DNA of 64,000 nt from Oxytricha trifallax (Eukaryota; Ciliophora; Spirotrichea; Sporadotrichida; Oxytrichidae): the NCBI GenBank assembly GCA_000711775.1, contig ARYC01019316.1, forward strand, positions 24,064-88,063, written 5' to 3'. Of the stretch, positions 24,831 through 37,650 are shown in pieces. The notes beneath the pieces were generated by a model that saw only the letters and a program-made list of their open reading frames with translations, searched no databases and was not told where the DNA came from. Position numbers and translations under genes: made by a program. Numbering within the stretch: position 1 is the stretch's first letter; the number at the start of each line of letters is the position of its first letter.

Positions 24831-25537
24831 ACTTGTTGTAGCTAATTTTTTAATTAATTAAAAATATTTAATAAATATTAGTAATTATTTGAAATTTTGA
24901 AATACCTAAAAATTCAATGTTAAATTACTAGGAATTATCCATAATTTATAAATGCAAAGAAGATAGATTTCATAAAAAAATTGTGAACTTCTTGATATTA
25001 ATATAAATTAAAATAAATTTGAGTTTAGAAACTTGAAAAATACAAATATAGAAGTGATTGTTATTTATATTAAATTTCCACATATTTGATGAGTGGTTAA
25101 GTTTAATATTTATTGTGAAAAAATTTAAACTTTTTTTCTCTGATTACATTGCAAGGTAATTAATCTATTATAAATATTTTATTATTACAAGTTTATTGAT
25201 TAATATAATTATATTAATTTTAGACGATTATATGATTATACTCTATATTATAGTTTAAGCGATTATTTTAATGAAATAATAAATTAGACTATCAGATTAT
25301 TAAACCCGAGTTTAAAAAAATATTAAATTTCTGTGATTCCCCAAGATTCAAAAATTGTAAGATTTCAGGTGAAATTTTAATCATTAATAAATTAACAGCA
25401 TTCTCAAGATTAAATTAATAAATAGTTTCAATTATTTTTATTTATAAATAAGGTTAAGGCCTATATTCAAGACTACAACAACGACAGGTTAGTTATCAAA
25501 TATTTTTTAATCAATTTAAAGGTATTAAACCTAATTC

Positions 25538-26463
25538 ATGAAGATTGATCTTTAATCAGCGTAAGACTACATTGAAAAGCTAATTATTGAATTAAAGAGC
25601 TCGAGGGTGGCATTCAAAGACTCTGAGATCAAAAATTTGGCATTCAAGTTTTATGGACTAACTCCGAGGACTATCCGAAGACTATAGTCATCCAGCAGAT
25701 CAATCATGATTAACTAAATATGACTAGCCCAATCCAGATTTCGCACTCTTAGTCTTGATCAGTTCGAGTTTAATCAGAACAGACACACTTCAGCATTGGA
25801 TTGGGCACTCTTTGAGAGAGCGAGTAGTAATGTTTCGCAGATAGTACCTAAAATCTAGAATTAATCCTTCAAATTTGCAAATACTATATAAAAGCCAGGG
25901 GATAAAATTTAAGACTATCAAGCTAGTTAAGATAAGTGATTCGATCCCAATTTAAAAACTTACCGCCTACAAGATTATAATGAGAACATCGTTCCTCAAA
26001 GTGCTCAAGCATTGCAAATGTTGTCTTCGTTGATGAGGGCCATTTTTCACCAGCTACTCAGCTTAGTCGATCATGGGCCATGCCTTAATCTCGCCCTTTT
26101 CTCAATGATCGAAGGTCTGAAATCACTACCTTTGCATTATTATCTAAAGTGTCGAGCGAGCAAGGATTGATGCATTATAGATTTTAAACGGTCTGTGAGT
26201 AATCCTGAGTTTGTCTAGTAACTAACAGAGCTCAGATAAAAATTCCCTCATTAAAGACAAGCTGTATTTATGGATAATCTCTCAGTGCACTGGAGTAAGA
26301 TCACCCGTGATTGCATGAATGATTTAACGATTACTCCAGTCTTCAGTGTGTTATATTCTCCTCAATATAACGGGATTGAAAGCTACTTTTACACAGTTAA
26401 GCAGATTTATAAGAAAGAAATGCTAAGAAAACTGAATGAGAATCAAAGACCAAGGGTAGAGTA
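25538..26463 (+). pseudogene. TBE-like DDE transposase remnant
   Basis: Starts MKIDLQSAQDYIEKLIIEL; YGLTPRTIRRLQSSSRS resembles a helix-turn-helix. In later frames the three catalytic motifs appear: VVFVDEGHFSPATQLSRSW (first Asp, like HADEAVFTFNTFISKSW of the TBEs), AVFMDNLSVHWSKI (second Asp) and VLYSPQYNGIESYF (Glu). The last two lie in one frame at DD34E spacing. Several frameshifts and UGA stops separate the parts, so it is decayed. Confidence 0.8.
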
Positions 26464-26580
26464 ATGTATAAGAAACTCAATCGAGCAAGATGATAAAATT
26501 ATTATTATCAATTAAGTGAATTAAGGGATACAATAAATCCTTAGTGCATAATGACTATACTAAACCTAATCATTAAATCA

Positions 26581-27790
26581 TCATCTCTTGATTCTACTTG
26601 CTTGGAGTCCTCTGTTAAATACTGATTTCTGAATTGTACAATCCGCTAATCTTTTCATCTTTGTTATAATCTTGTTCTCAAACTGACTATGCAAAAGTGG
26701 TCTCCTAACTACTATTAGTCTTGACGCAAATTCTAATGACTTATTTTGGGATTTCAATCTGCCAAGTCTTGACCTCTGCTTCATCAAAAATATTGCTTTT
26801 CCAGGTTTCCCTAATTGAGTAGTCTTAACAAATCTTATTTGAAAAAAAGTGCAGAATATAGTCATAGTGAATAGAATCTTGTACATTGAGGTTTTTTTTA
26901 TTTATTTTTTTTTAAAATGTCAATTCCGAATGCCAGTCACGCATTATTAAAACTCGATTTAGCTTTAGAACGATTTTAATATCTTGTGGTCACTCGATAA
27001 GAGTGAAATTACACAGATTTATGTTTTTAATGCTTAGACACAAAAGCCGTGAATTGGTGTCACCCGGAATTCAGTCTAAGGATAGATGAGCTCAATACTG
27101 TTAAATTTTATGCTTACATTTAATAAGGATTTTATATTATTTGTCTTATATTGCTGATAAGCTTTAAGAATGTGTTAACTTGAAATTATCGTGCTTTAAA
27201 AATATCTAGAAATCATCTAAATTTGAAGCTTAGAAGGAAATTATGGCTCGTTACAATTTAGAATTGAAAATGGCATTCTAATCCCTTACAGACACTTTTA
27301 AATCGAACAATCATAAATATATATTTGTTTATAGCGTATTGAGAGTTTCTTCGAAGTCTAATATTCAATTCAAAGTGCATACTTTTTTAAAAGTCAGAAT
27401 AATTGTTATGCTAATTTTATGATAGGTTGTCCACCACGATCTCTTAAAAATGTGCATGTGCTTAAGGATATCCTAGAACCACTCAGGAGTAACTTCTATT
27501 CCATTTTGTTCCGTCTATTGTGCTCCCACGTAATAGCGCGCCTTATGTGCATGTTCCACGACTCCTTAAAGGTAGTCCAGTTTTACTGTGACAAGGATTG
27601 AAAAGAAAAAGCCTACCTCAGGTAGTTTGCCTGAATTTTGATCTAAGGAAGGAAGATACTAGGTGACTCGGTCATCTGACATCGCATCTTGGTACTGATT
27701 CTTAATTGAGAGCTCTTGGTAAAACGTAACATGCATGCTGTGAATCTATTCTTGCTTCAGTACTTTTTTTTTGCCCATTTACTATTGATT
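26581..27790 (-). pseudogene. TBE-like 22-kD gene remnant
   Basis: Minus-strand block 27720-27430 reads IKNQYQDAMSDDRVTQYLP, then LPEVGFFFSILVTVKLDYLQ, then EHAHKARYYVG and GIEVTPEWFQDILKHMH. These align with the 22-kD proteins of TBE copies 1 and 2 (VTNLYDDAMSDPDVALYLP, and ISDTWLQELQKHPF). A second block, 26826-26750, reads GKPGKAIFLMKQRSRLGR, matching KPGTGIFLMKEHAKVHRER. Between them lie about 570 bp without similarity, where the intact copies have only a 26-nt intron-like stretch. Confidence 0.65.
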
Positions 27791-28399
27791 TTAGGAACGC
27801 AATTCTTGTTGACTTGTAATTTGGGAGAAATAAGTTGACTATAAGATGGATAGATTATCAGGCAAAATATAATACGATGCTTTTTATGTACCGATATATG
27901 TCATCCTTTGATCTAAATCTTTAGAGAAGTTCTTCACATTTCAAAAATCTCTTTTCAAGATTATAGTCCTCCATTCGATAATTTTAATTAATGACTAGTC
28001 CTAATTACTCTTAATTCATAATAAGTTTAATTTAAAAAGAGAAGATTTGAAAAATAATATGAAGTAATAATTATTTGTTATTTATTTTAAGTTAAATTAG
28101 GTTCAGGGGTTTGTTTTGGAGCAAGAAGGCTCGTTCAACATTTATATAATTTCTAAAAAATATAGAATGACTAATGATTTATGATGATTAATATATATTA
28201 TGATTTGATAAATTAAATACTAAATTAGGCTATATTAATTTAATTTGAGGCCATATTAATTATTAAATTAATAATTTGCTTAAATACTAAACTAGTGGAT
28301 TAAAAATGTTTTCATATAAATTAAAGTAGCTGAAGAGGTTACACTCGCAACGATCAGATAACAGCTTATAATCAGATTCTGAAGTCGATCTTAGTTTCT

Positions 28400-30240
28400 A
28401 AATATAACAAAAAGGTAATTTAAAATGAAAACTAAGTCAAAGCACCATAATGGATAATCATAAAATTGATTAAAAAAATTGAAAAGAATAGTGAGACTAA
28501 GCACCACTGTAATGGATGTCAGAGGTTGTTTGCAAACAAAAGCAACTTAAACAGGCATGCCAAAGATTGCAATTAAATTATTAACTAATGAGCCTAAGAG
28601 GAGAAAAATACAGAAATAAAACTGCTAGGTTGCTTAATCGAGAAAGACTTCTATTTCTAGCCTCTCATCTGAGAGCGATAATGACAATAACTAAGTAGAA
28701 CTACCTCCTCAAGCTTAGTCATCTGTGACGATAGTCATACCTGACGATGAGCTTAATCCTATTAGAAATAATATTATACAATATTAATTATCCTAAGATT
28801 TAAATCGTGTAGATGATAGGAATGTTTGCCAACTTAATTTCTATTACCTTAGACCTTTTTGAGATAAATCGGCACTTAATGATTCCTCTTTACGCCTAAA
28901 TACGATAACTTGTTGCTGAGCGAAGCCCAGTCGCTGATATGGGGATGCATCACTATGCTACTCTTTGCTATAAAGGAAGATTCTTAATGCTCTTTACCGA
29001 GATTAAATTCCTTCACAAGCAGAACTATCAAATCAAGCTCAGCAATAGGTAAAATTACCTACAATTTTCAGAAATAATTTAATGATCAAGAATTTATACA
29101 CGCTATTTTATTTCTAATCACTTTTAAATATATTAAAATGGCACATATCTTAAAATCGATTATTTTTCTAGATACGACCCAAATAAATCGAATTAATAAA
29201 TTAAGTTTCTATAATCTTTATATAAATGAAATTAACTTTTTAATAGTTTTGATTTCATATATTCTGTGATATTTAAATTTTAATCATAATAATTAATATA
29301 TAAATAAATTAAAAAATCTTTAAACTATTAAAAAGTAAATTTCATTTATATAAAGATTATAGAAACTTAATTTATTAATTCGATTTATTTGGCTCTTATC
29401 TAGAAAAATAATCGATTTTAAGATATGTGCCATTTTAATATATTTAAAAGTGATTAGAAATAAAATAGCGTGTATAAATTCTTGATCATTAAATTATTTC
29501 TGAAAATTGTAAATAATTTTCTAAATGAGTATTCCATTTCCTTGATTGCAGCTATAAAATAGTTGAAAAATATGAAAGTCTGGTCAAAGGCCCTAGTCAT
29601 ATTGGACTAGTCTATCCGTTCTATCCGTACAACTTTGATGACAACAAGAGTGTATAGTATGATCCTGTGTTGACCTAGTCATTCTTACAACAGTTATTAT
29701 AGGGTCTTCAGGACATTCATAGTCTTGGAATTGTCTACAGGAGATTAAATCTTGTGAACATTGTCGTGGACCCGAACTCTGAGGATTTAAGTATTGTGAA
29801 TTTTGAACACGCTAGTCTTATGACTAACCTAAAGTTGAAATCCTATACCTCCTCGAAACTTTACACTCCAATCAGTGGAGAGTTTGCCATGTGGAATCCT
29901 ATGGTCAATGCTTAAAGCGTGGCTTCTCTCATAGTGCACTCCTAAATCAACTTGAATTATTACGTCAATATCTAGTCTTAAGATAAGCTAGTCGTGATTT
30001 GTGAGATCATTCGCTATAGTCCTAACGAAGACTTGTATATCAAAAAGAACATTCAAGCGTTCTTTATGACTAAGGACTCATAGTCATGGCTATCTCTAAC
30101 TGAGATTTCAGACCTGCTAAATTAAGTAGACTTTAGTCAGACTAGACTCTCTTGAAGATACCCACTAGTCATCGTAGTCACATAGTCACATGACTAGCAT
30201 GACTAACAAATGTAGTCATCATTTAAAGATGCTACCCATA
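28400..30240 (+). pseudogene. TBE-like zinc-finger/kinase-like gene, split by palindrome
   Basis: A C2H2 finger CNGCQRLFANKSNLNRHAKD(C) lies at about 28500-28562. After the palindrome at 29051-29520 the kinase-like part continues: LQDIHSLGIVYRRLNLVNIV (catalytic loop, degenerate against HRDLKPEN) and LSIVNFEHASLM (position of DFN). Asp of the catalytic loop is lost, so kinase activity is unlikely. The gene matches the 57-kD TBE gene in order and relative position. Confidence 0.65.
29051..29520. repeat. 470-bp palindromic element nested in TBE-like kinase gene
   Basis: Arms 29051-29250 and 29321-29520 are nearly perfect reverse complements around a 70-bp AT-rich spacer. Ends are AAAATTACCTACAATTTTCA and its partner TGAAAATTGTAAATAATTTT. 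Kinase-like coding sequence lies on both sides, so the element inserted there. It has no coding capacity and looks like a foldback MITE. Confidence 0.85.
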
Positions 30241-30442
30241 ATTGATAAATAGATTACCTCAAACAATATGACTAACTAAAATTTATGATTCAATCCTAGT
30301 ATTATTAAGACAAAGATCCTCGCTTAATAAATTATATATAGATAAATATAATTAAATCCCAAAAGTTATATAATTAATTGTCTAGCTTTAAATATGTCAA
30401 GCTTAAATGCTTTTACAATATATATAGAGATATTAAGTCTCA

Positions 30443-30990
30443 TCAATTCCCTTACTATTCACAGCTATATAAACCTTTTCTCATTAAAAATAGAAACTAA
30501 GCTATAATTAGCATATAATATTAATCTACTTGTAAAGGTTTACTTATACTCCTGGGATTCCACATCGATATTTTTGGCAACTTACTGGTACTCCTTGTCA
30601 CTCATACTCGGCACCATGTTATGGTAAACTTTCACTACCTCCCCAGCACCTCCTTATTGCATAGCATTCTTTCTTCAATTTGCTTCGCAAACATATATTT
30701 GCCTTGATGAATCTGAGATTTGCTTCTTTAAATGACTTTTAAGTTGAATATGGTCTCAATTATGGGTTTACTTTTAATATGTTTTTCCCCGACACTTATT
30801 TACCACCAGGACTTAAATACTATATGGTAATTAAAAGATTATTCTATTTGCTTAAAATATAGTTAATCAGACTTAAGATTGGGCTGTCTACACCAATTGC
30901 TTACTCCTAGATAGTTTTGAGGAATCTCTTTCTTTTCTTGAATTCTGAAATGTCTTATAAATCCAAATCATCATCAATCAGCAGTTCTCG
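30443..30990 (-). CDS. Uncharacterised host gene pieces, minus strand
   Basis: Coding-like patches on the minus strand: ILKVNPQLRPYSTQKSFKEA with NLRFIKAN (about 30800-30695), and in another frame NAMQQGGAGEVVKVYHNMVP then SMSDKEYQQVAKNIDVESQE (about 30675-30550). They follow the gene at 31329-32331 on the same strand and may be its continuation. The family is not recognised. Confidence 0.4.
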
Positions 30991-31219
30991 TTCATTACTC
31001 TTTCTTTGCAGATGGTGATCATGATTTTGAGTGTTCATACTACAAAGGGTTTGATTTTTTCTGAGAGACTTGGTTTGTCTCTATTTCATAATTCTTACAT
31101 ATTAAATGATCTAATTTATATTTTTTAACATGCTATTTCTGCTGCTTCTTTTCGAATAGTTTGTTCTATTATTGCAAATATCAATGAAATTACCCATTAA
31201 TAAATATACTTATTAACAA

Positions 31220-31240
31220 ATCACTTATATATTATATATA

Positions 31241-31282
<42 letters not shown>
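31220..31282. repeat. (TA)n microsatellite
   Basis: About 60 bp of almost pure alternating T/A. No function is inferred. Confidence 0.8.
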
Positions 31283-31285
<3 letters not shown>

Positions 31286-31328
31286 TAACTACTAGTCTGA
31301 AAATCCAATAGTCCTCTCTGTGTTTCTT

Positions 31329-32331
31329 TCACCTCCTTATTAGTGCTATTAAACTTGACATTGATTTGGAGTAAACATCCTCAAATTTGTATAAATCCTG
31401 CATAAATGGAGATAGCTTAGTGCATGAGAAGACCTCATGTTTCTTCACTGAGTTCACAGGTTTCTCCAGGAAAGAATATATTGGTCTGCTGATGTGCTTA
31501 CAGGAGGCAGGTGGAGGATTTAGAATGTAGTCTTCGTCGAGGTGGAGTCTGAATGTAGACCTCGAACCTATTTTAGGGTTTCTAGGGGAAGTGAACTTAG
31601 AGGTTGCTGTCTATTTTTATAAACTAATCTACTCAGAAACTTTTTATTAAAAAAAATAGACCTATTTCCTCTCTTATAACAAATCTAGTATTGAAAATTT
31701 GAAATTGTCTGATGGAAGTTCATTTGTGTTGAAAGTGGACTGCCAATTGTATTCCTATAATTATTTTACTGAAATTAACTCTTTGACATCTATTTCTTAA
31801 GCATAGCATTTGTTTTATACTTGATATCATCCTCTCTTATCTAAGGAACATCATCTACCTTCAACTCCTACTCATCAGTGTTCTCAATTCCACCAATTTT
31901 ACACCGATTTCATCTATCCTTGGATATTGTGATTTTTTGTAAAATCAGTGAGTATTTCTTGTTAAATTGATGATTATTTTAGTTTTCTTAATGCTTCTTG
32001 TCGTTAGTTACCTGAAGCACGTTTTAGATATCTTTATCGACGTAGAACTTTTCTTTTTATTCTTCATCATCTTCTGAGTCTTTGCCTTTTTTTCATCGTT
32101 TTCTTTCTTGCTCAGTGCTTCATGCATCTTTATCAGGTTGTTCTTTTTCTGAAGAAGTTTCTCTATTTTTTTGGGTTGTATATCTTATTCATTTCTTTGT
32201 AAAACTCTTCTTTATATAGAATTTTCTGTAAATAATTTAAATTAAATAGATAATCTCCTTACATTCATTCTTAATTGTACTTCGAAATTTACAGTGCTAG
32301 ATTATTCATCAGTCAGAGACTTACTTTTCAT
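31329..32331 (-). CDS. Uncharacterised host gene with intron, minus strand
   Basis: Starts MKSKSLTDEQSSTVNFEVQL at 32331, followed by a 37-nt GT-AG intron (32262-32226) and KILYKEEFYKEMNKIYNPKK. A lysine-rich charged region follows in changing frames (KMHEALSKKENDEKKAK; KEKFYVDKDIQNVLQ; GIENTDEQELKVDDVPQIRE). The last block, PKIGSRSTFRLHLDEDYILN to VYSKSMSSLIALIRR, ends at UGA 31331-31329. Frame changes probably reflect IESs. The proline-containing C-terminal block looks folded, but I do not recognise the family. Confidence 0.5.
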
Positions 32332-32435
32332 TGTGAATATCTTCTTGTTTTTATCTTTTTATGCGTGGTATGGATTGGGTTTCTTTCCACCTACCCTTAA
32401 ATAACCAGTTTTTAAGCAAATTTATGAATAAAACA

Positions 32436-32857
32436 AATTTTTACTATTGTAGGAATACATTTGATTTGGGAAAATAAATTATAAATAAATAATTAATAAT
32501 TAAAATTCATGGCAGTTAACTTTCTTGAAACCTATACAATATGCCACTTGTTTGATAGAGAATTTAAATTTAGCTGGACTTTATTATTGGCGGTACTATC
32601 TTATTTCATCCCTGGAGCGAGATAACTTCATTTTAATTTTTGCTTTATAATCAACTAAACAAATCACCCAAAATTTAGTAGTGTTAACTCGCTCTAAAGA
32701 TGCGATAGAGGGGTACCGCCAATAATAAAGTCCAGCTAAATTTAAATTCTCTATCAAACAAGTGCAATTTTATAGGTTTCAAGAAAGTTAACTGCCATGA
32801 ATTTTAATTATTAAGTATATATTTATTATTTATTTTCCCAAATCAAATGTTTTCCCA
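32436..32857. repeat. Foldback element A of a related pair
   Basis: Arms about 32446-32605 and 32708-32853 are reverse complements, including TTAGCTGGACTTTATTATTG and its partner, around a spacer with GCGAGATAAC / GTTAACTCGC. The left end reads ATTGTAGGAATACATTTGAT. The right end stops inside the matching sequence, where element B begins. Arms are long and AT-rich with no coding content. Confidence 0.75.
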
Positions 32858-33291
32858 CTATATTGTAGGAATACATTCGATATGGGAAATTTAATTAAGA
32901 TTAAAATTAATTAATTATTAATTACCTTCAGTTATGTTCTTGGAAAATGTCTCCGAACCTTAACAATATTATACTCTTTGGATAGCGCATTAAAATTAAG
33001 ACGGTGGTTGTTAATGCCATAATGATTTTATCTCTTCTCTCAAGCGAGAAAAACCCCTTTTAATTTTTTTGGGATTTAGCTATAAATCAAAATATCTCGC
33101 TTCCTTGGATAATTTCGGAATAATGCCAATAGTAAAATTCAGCTAAAATTGCGGGATCTACCGTAGAATCGACTCAGATTTGAATTTTGAGTCACTTTGG
33201 ATTTTATAACTGCCATGATTTTAATATTTAATTAATTTAATTTTAATTCATTTTCCCAAATCGAATGTATTCCTACAATAGTAAAAATTTC
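32858..33291. repeat. Foldback element B of a related pair
   Basis: Ends TATTGTAGGAATACATTCGA (left) and TCGAATGTATTCCTACAATA (right) are reverse complements and match the left end of element A. The interior resembles element A (CAATATTATACTCTTTGGAT against CAATATGCCACTTGTTTGAT) but its arms pair less well. Confidence 0.65.
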
Positions 33292-34134
33292 CATAAAAAG
33301 AAACTTACTCAGCTATTCCTAGAAAAGCAAATAAATTATTGGAAAATTGCTTCGAGACTAAATTTTAGATGAACACATCACATCGCTCACTATGATACCC
33401 TAGAATTCAAAAAATACTATGCGAAATACTTTAAAGCCAAAGGATTTATTAAATTTCATTTTGAGCTCTGAAATACATCGAAAAATGCTTTAATAAGTGA
33501 GTGCCCATATTTTAATGGCATCCTATGCAAAAAAATATATAATACGATAATATATCTGAAATAAATCCTAGGGAGTATTTAATCTTTTTCTTTATTACTA
33601 AGTTTAATAAAAAACTTCCAGAATTCCTCTTTAAATATACTATAATTCATTCCTCTTTTAATTGCTCTTTTTCAATGTTTTCTTAAAATTAATTTTAAAA
33701 GAGCATCATATGAATTATCCAAAACGGTGTTTCAAATGTTTTTGACGAGGCTTTTTTTAAGATTGAAAGGATTCTATGAAAAAAATTGTGATTACTACAT
33801 AATTCTCCAAAAAAACATGTTCTCTTACTTCTACCTTTAGATATGAATAAATGTTTTATTATTAGTTAATTTTTGGATTATTGTGAAATTCAAAAACAAT
33901 TAAAAATTTCTGATAAACTTGTAATCGTAAAAAGAAATCTTTGCTTTTAATTAATTAATCGTTTATTATTAGCTTTATTTTTATATAATTATATAAAGGG
34001 AGCTAGAAAATAACTTATTCATTATCCTAAAAACCATTACAACACTCTCTGGTTCCATTTTCTATTAGAATTCATCAATAATTTCAAGAATAAGCAAATA
34101 AAACGAACTAGAATAAAAAGTGAGAGTGATAATA
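33292..34134. other. AT-rich intergenic stretch
   Basis: No supported gene. It probably holds the upstream region of the transporter-like gene that starts at 34135. Confidence 0.4.
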
Positions 34135-35917
34135 ATGTCTACGAGTAATCTCACACCTTTGAAAAATAATGAAATTGAGATGGGCTGGTCAGATGCAATT
34201 GGCACTTTCGGGGTTAGAGGAATTTATATGTGATTGTTTTACTCTATATAATTTGAAATTATATAGTAAAATATTTAAAAATATATATAGACAGGAACAT
34301 AAGTTTAATAAATGTTCTTGAGAGTAGAAAAGTTATACGAGGATGACCATCATTAGTGCTTTTTCTAGAGTATCCACTACAAAGAGGACGCTAAATAGCA
34401 GAGAATTAAGAATAAAATATAGAGGAAATTAGAGTAATAGAGGTTTAAATAAATGAATATGCAGAAACAGTCCAATAAATATGGCATATTCGCAATCTTT
34501 AAATTTAATAATACCACGTCTATCAGATTTGATTTATATGTTTAAGGGGGATTTATGGTAATTTTTAAAGTAAAATGCAATCTTATCTAACTTATTTTTC
34601 TCTATATCTACGGTTCTGAGAAGATACCACAGAAGAAAAATATTTTTCACCAATACGCTCCTTCCTACTCAGTTTGATATTTACTTTATTATATTACAAG
34701 TTACCTGGTGTTTTTGTTGATAAGAAAGATAGCGTTCAAGAAAAGAAAGGAATAGTAATTTATCCTTTGTGTATCAAAGACCCTTTTGATACCTTATCAG
34801 ACTATAAATTCAGCAAAAAACATCTGATTCTGCTTATACTTGGAAAAGTTACTGAGTTTCTTTTAAAATTTCCACAAGCCTATTCATTTTAATCAGCAAT
34901 CATCTATTTATATTGAAATTTTTGTGAGTCTTTCATAAATGCCCTTCTTACTATTTCATTTCTAGGTGCAATTGAGGGACACTACAACACTGGTATAAGT
35001 TCCAGCTTGCACACTACCAACACTTTTTTTGTGCTAATACTCTCATATCTGCTTTTTAGAGAGAAAATATTGCCATCTCAAGAGGTTGGAATATTCGTGT
35101 TATTGGGGTCTGTGTCTGTTGTGAATATATTCAGGTAAGAGGAGTGAACTAGCTGGGATCAAGATCACGAATTTTATAAATTTTAATTAAATTTAAAATA
35201 CCTTTCCCCAAATCTTTGTGCGCACTTTTTGTGAATAACTGTTTATTATCGATATTTTATATTAAACAATTACAAATCATAAGTAGAGGGAATATAAATT
35301 GACTAGACTCATAACCTGATGAAGATTATATTGGGCTGTTTGAGATCAGCTTTTCTTTTTGGAAGTCAGATTGTTTTCTATAAAGAGCAGATGAAGCGCT
35401 GTGAAGATGCTTTTTTTTCTGCTCTCACTTTTTTATTATTCTATGGCATTCTTGGCCTCTAATCTCTCATCTACTATCTGATTAAATAATTCTCATGTAA
35501 TGACACTGTATATACTATAGCTTGTTTTTATTAATCATTTTTGACTTTGAAGTATTTAAACAACTCAATCGCTTACAGTACTTAACTCCAATGGCTTCAG
35601 GCATTTCTCTTTGTATAGGAATTGGTCTGATTGATGTAGCTAATGTAGCACGTCAATCTGGTGTTAGTCTTACAATCTACCACACCAAAATTATTCAACT
35701 AGTAAATATCCCATTTAATAGTATAAAATTTGAATTTTCTCAACTATCGCTAATGCACAAGTTTATCTTTGGCGATACATTAACGATAATCCAAATAATC
35801 GGAATAACAAGCGTTTTTATGGGAGCTGTCTTGGTCTAAGTGGAACTCGATTTCTCCAAATTTATCAAGAAAAAACAAACATCCTTGCATAAAAACCATA
35901 ATCCAAATGAGTAATGA
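34135..35917 (+). CDS. Multi-span membrane transporter (DMT/EamA-like), gene 1 of 3
   Basis: Starts MSTSNLTPLKNNEIEMGWSD and ends at UGA 35915-35917. Coding pieces lie in several frames: a charged N-terminal part (34300-34540), then hydrophobic segments (HLILLILGKVTEFLLKF; TFFVLILSYLLFREKILP; VGIFVLLGSVSVVNIF; ISLCIGIGLIDVANVARQ; IIGITSVFMGAVLV). The repeated pattern of short helices with a loop like LFREKILPSQEVGIFVLLGS is typical of drug/metabolite transporters. A GT-AG stretch (about 34920-34963) before GAIEGHYNTG may be an intron. Frame changes between pieces suggest IESs. The substrate cannot be told. Confidence 0.55.
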
Positions 35918-37650
35918 ATAAGAATGATATTTAGACTAGTGGATTTAATAAAAAGAATCAGATAATCAATTTATAAAAATAAACATAGCATATGTCTTAG
36001 AACACAAAAAATTAGAAATGAAATGCTTAAAGATTATTATAAATAATAAACAACTCAATGTTAATTATTAGACTATACATAAATATACATTTTTATATAG
36101 TATTTTAAGAATTTAAACATGCTGTTCTCTAAAAAAAATTTTCTAGAAAGTTAATTTTAGTAAAATAGCTGTAAAAAGAATAAAATATTAATTTATTTAA
36201 AACCTAATTCTTAAAATTATCAATTGAATTAAATGTCATTAATAATAAAAATAATTATCAACCATTACAAGAAAAAAATGTTTCCGTAGTAAATCATTAA
36301 ATATCACATCTTCCCTCATGTAATAATTAATTAAAGACGAAATAGAGCTGTAATAGCATTTATTGACTTCACCCGCTGATTCAAGTAAAGTACTCCTAGC
36401 TACTCATCAATCTAACAATGATTTTAATTTCAATATGTAATATCCCCATATATATATCAGTGAAAGATAACGTAAGTCTTTAATTCTAAGAAATATTTAC
36501 TCTTTGTTATTATTTGTCAATACAATTGCAATTTATAAGAAAATCAAAAGCCCTAAGGTTTGATGCATACCTACATCTCTTCAAGTCACTTCAATAGCCA
36601 GTAAAACATGCAGATTTATTTAAATCAGCAAGACTACTTTAAGACCTAGACAACCCTTGAAAACATAAATTACTAGAATAATTATTGATAAGATGATGGC
36701 TGATAATTCCATTGAAATAAAACCATTAGGAATTTGAAGATGAAACTAGTTTTAAAAATAGTGTGGGGAAAAATGGACCAAATTAGAATTAGTAGATGAT
36801 TGATATTAAACAAATTTGTAGTGAGTTAATTTTATTAACAAATTACCAAGTGAAGCCACTTTTTTACAAACTTAGAGTAATTCTATGTATAGTTAAAGGG
36901 TCTTTCAATTTGTCATAACTACATGATTCAATAGTTTTTATATCAGTTTCATAATAGTTTATGAATAAATCTTATCTAAAAAAAGAATAGATAAAGACTT
37001 TGTAATAAAAAATTAAAATACACAGCTCTAATAACCTGCTAGAAGCACAGCAAATTAATCAATAAGCTTATTCAAATAAAAAAGATCTTTTGAGAAGCGG
37101 AACTTCATCTATATAGAAATCTACGAGAATTAATTATGGGATATTTTTCTAAAAATCAGAAGTTTAATAATTCTCAAAATTATGCAAATATCATTCCCAG
37201 TGGGGGTTAGAAAAGTATCATAGTAAAGGAAAGCTTTCACAGTCTCATATTAAGTAATAATTAGTCTAATTAATACGAGCTATAAAAGCCAGTTGATCAT
37301 AAATGAAAAATATATTCTTTATAAATTGATTCAATTACTTTTATATTAAACTAAATAGATTAATATGAAAATCAATAAATAAATGGTGAATGAGGGATTT
37401 AAATATAATTGTATAAACATATTTTAATGAAAAATAGCGTCTAAAAGAATACAAATTTATCTAATAAAAAAGACTCAAATGCTCAACTTTTGGGGAGCTT
37501 GAACATTGAAAATTTCCAAATTCAGAATAATTTAAATTCTCAAAAAAATCTTAAAAGGAATTATTTAGGCAATTTTGCATAAGCAAATACAGATATTTTG
37601 CAAAATGGAATAGTTTACACTGCCCTAAAATTTATACTTGGCAATTTCTA
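35918..37650. other. AT-rich intergenic stretch
   Basis: No supported gene or repeat seen between transporter-like genes 1 and 2. Confidence 0.45.

Larger units (their letters stand above)
25440..30300 (+). mobile_element. Old TBE-like element, decayed, no telomeric ends seen
   Basis: The same three genes as in TBEs are present in the same order and orientation: DDE transposase (plus, 25538-26463), 22-kD-like gene (minus, 26581-27790) and zinc-finger/kinase-like gene (plus, 28400-30240). Sequence similarity to the two intact TBEs is low but clear at motifs. No C4A4 repeats were found near either side and no inverted repeat ends could be fixed, so the limits are approximate. It is about 0.7 kb longer than the intact copies, partly due to a palindrome nested in the kinase gene. 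It may belong to a different TBE subfamily. Confidence 0.7.
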
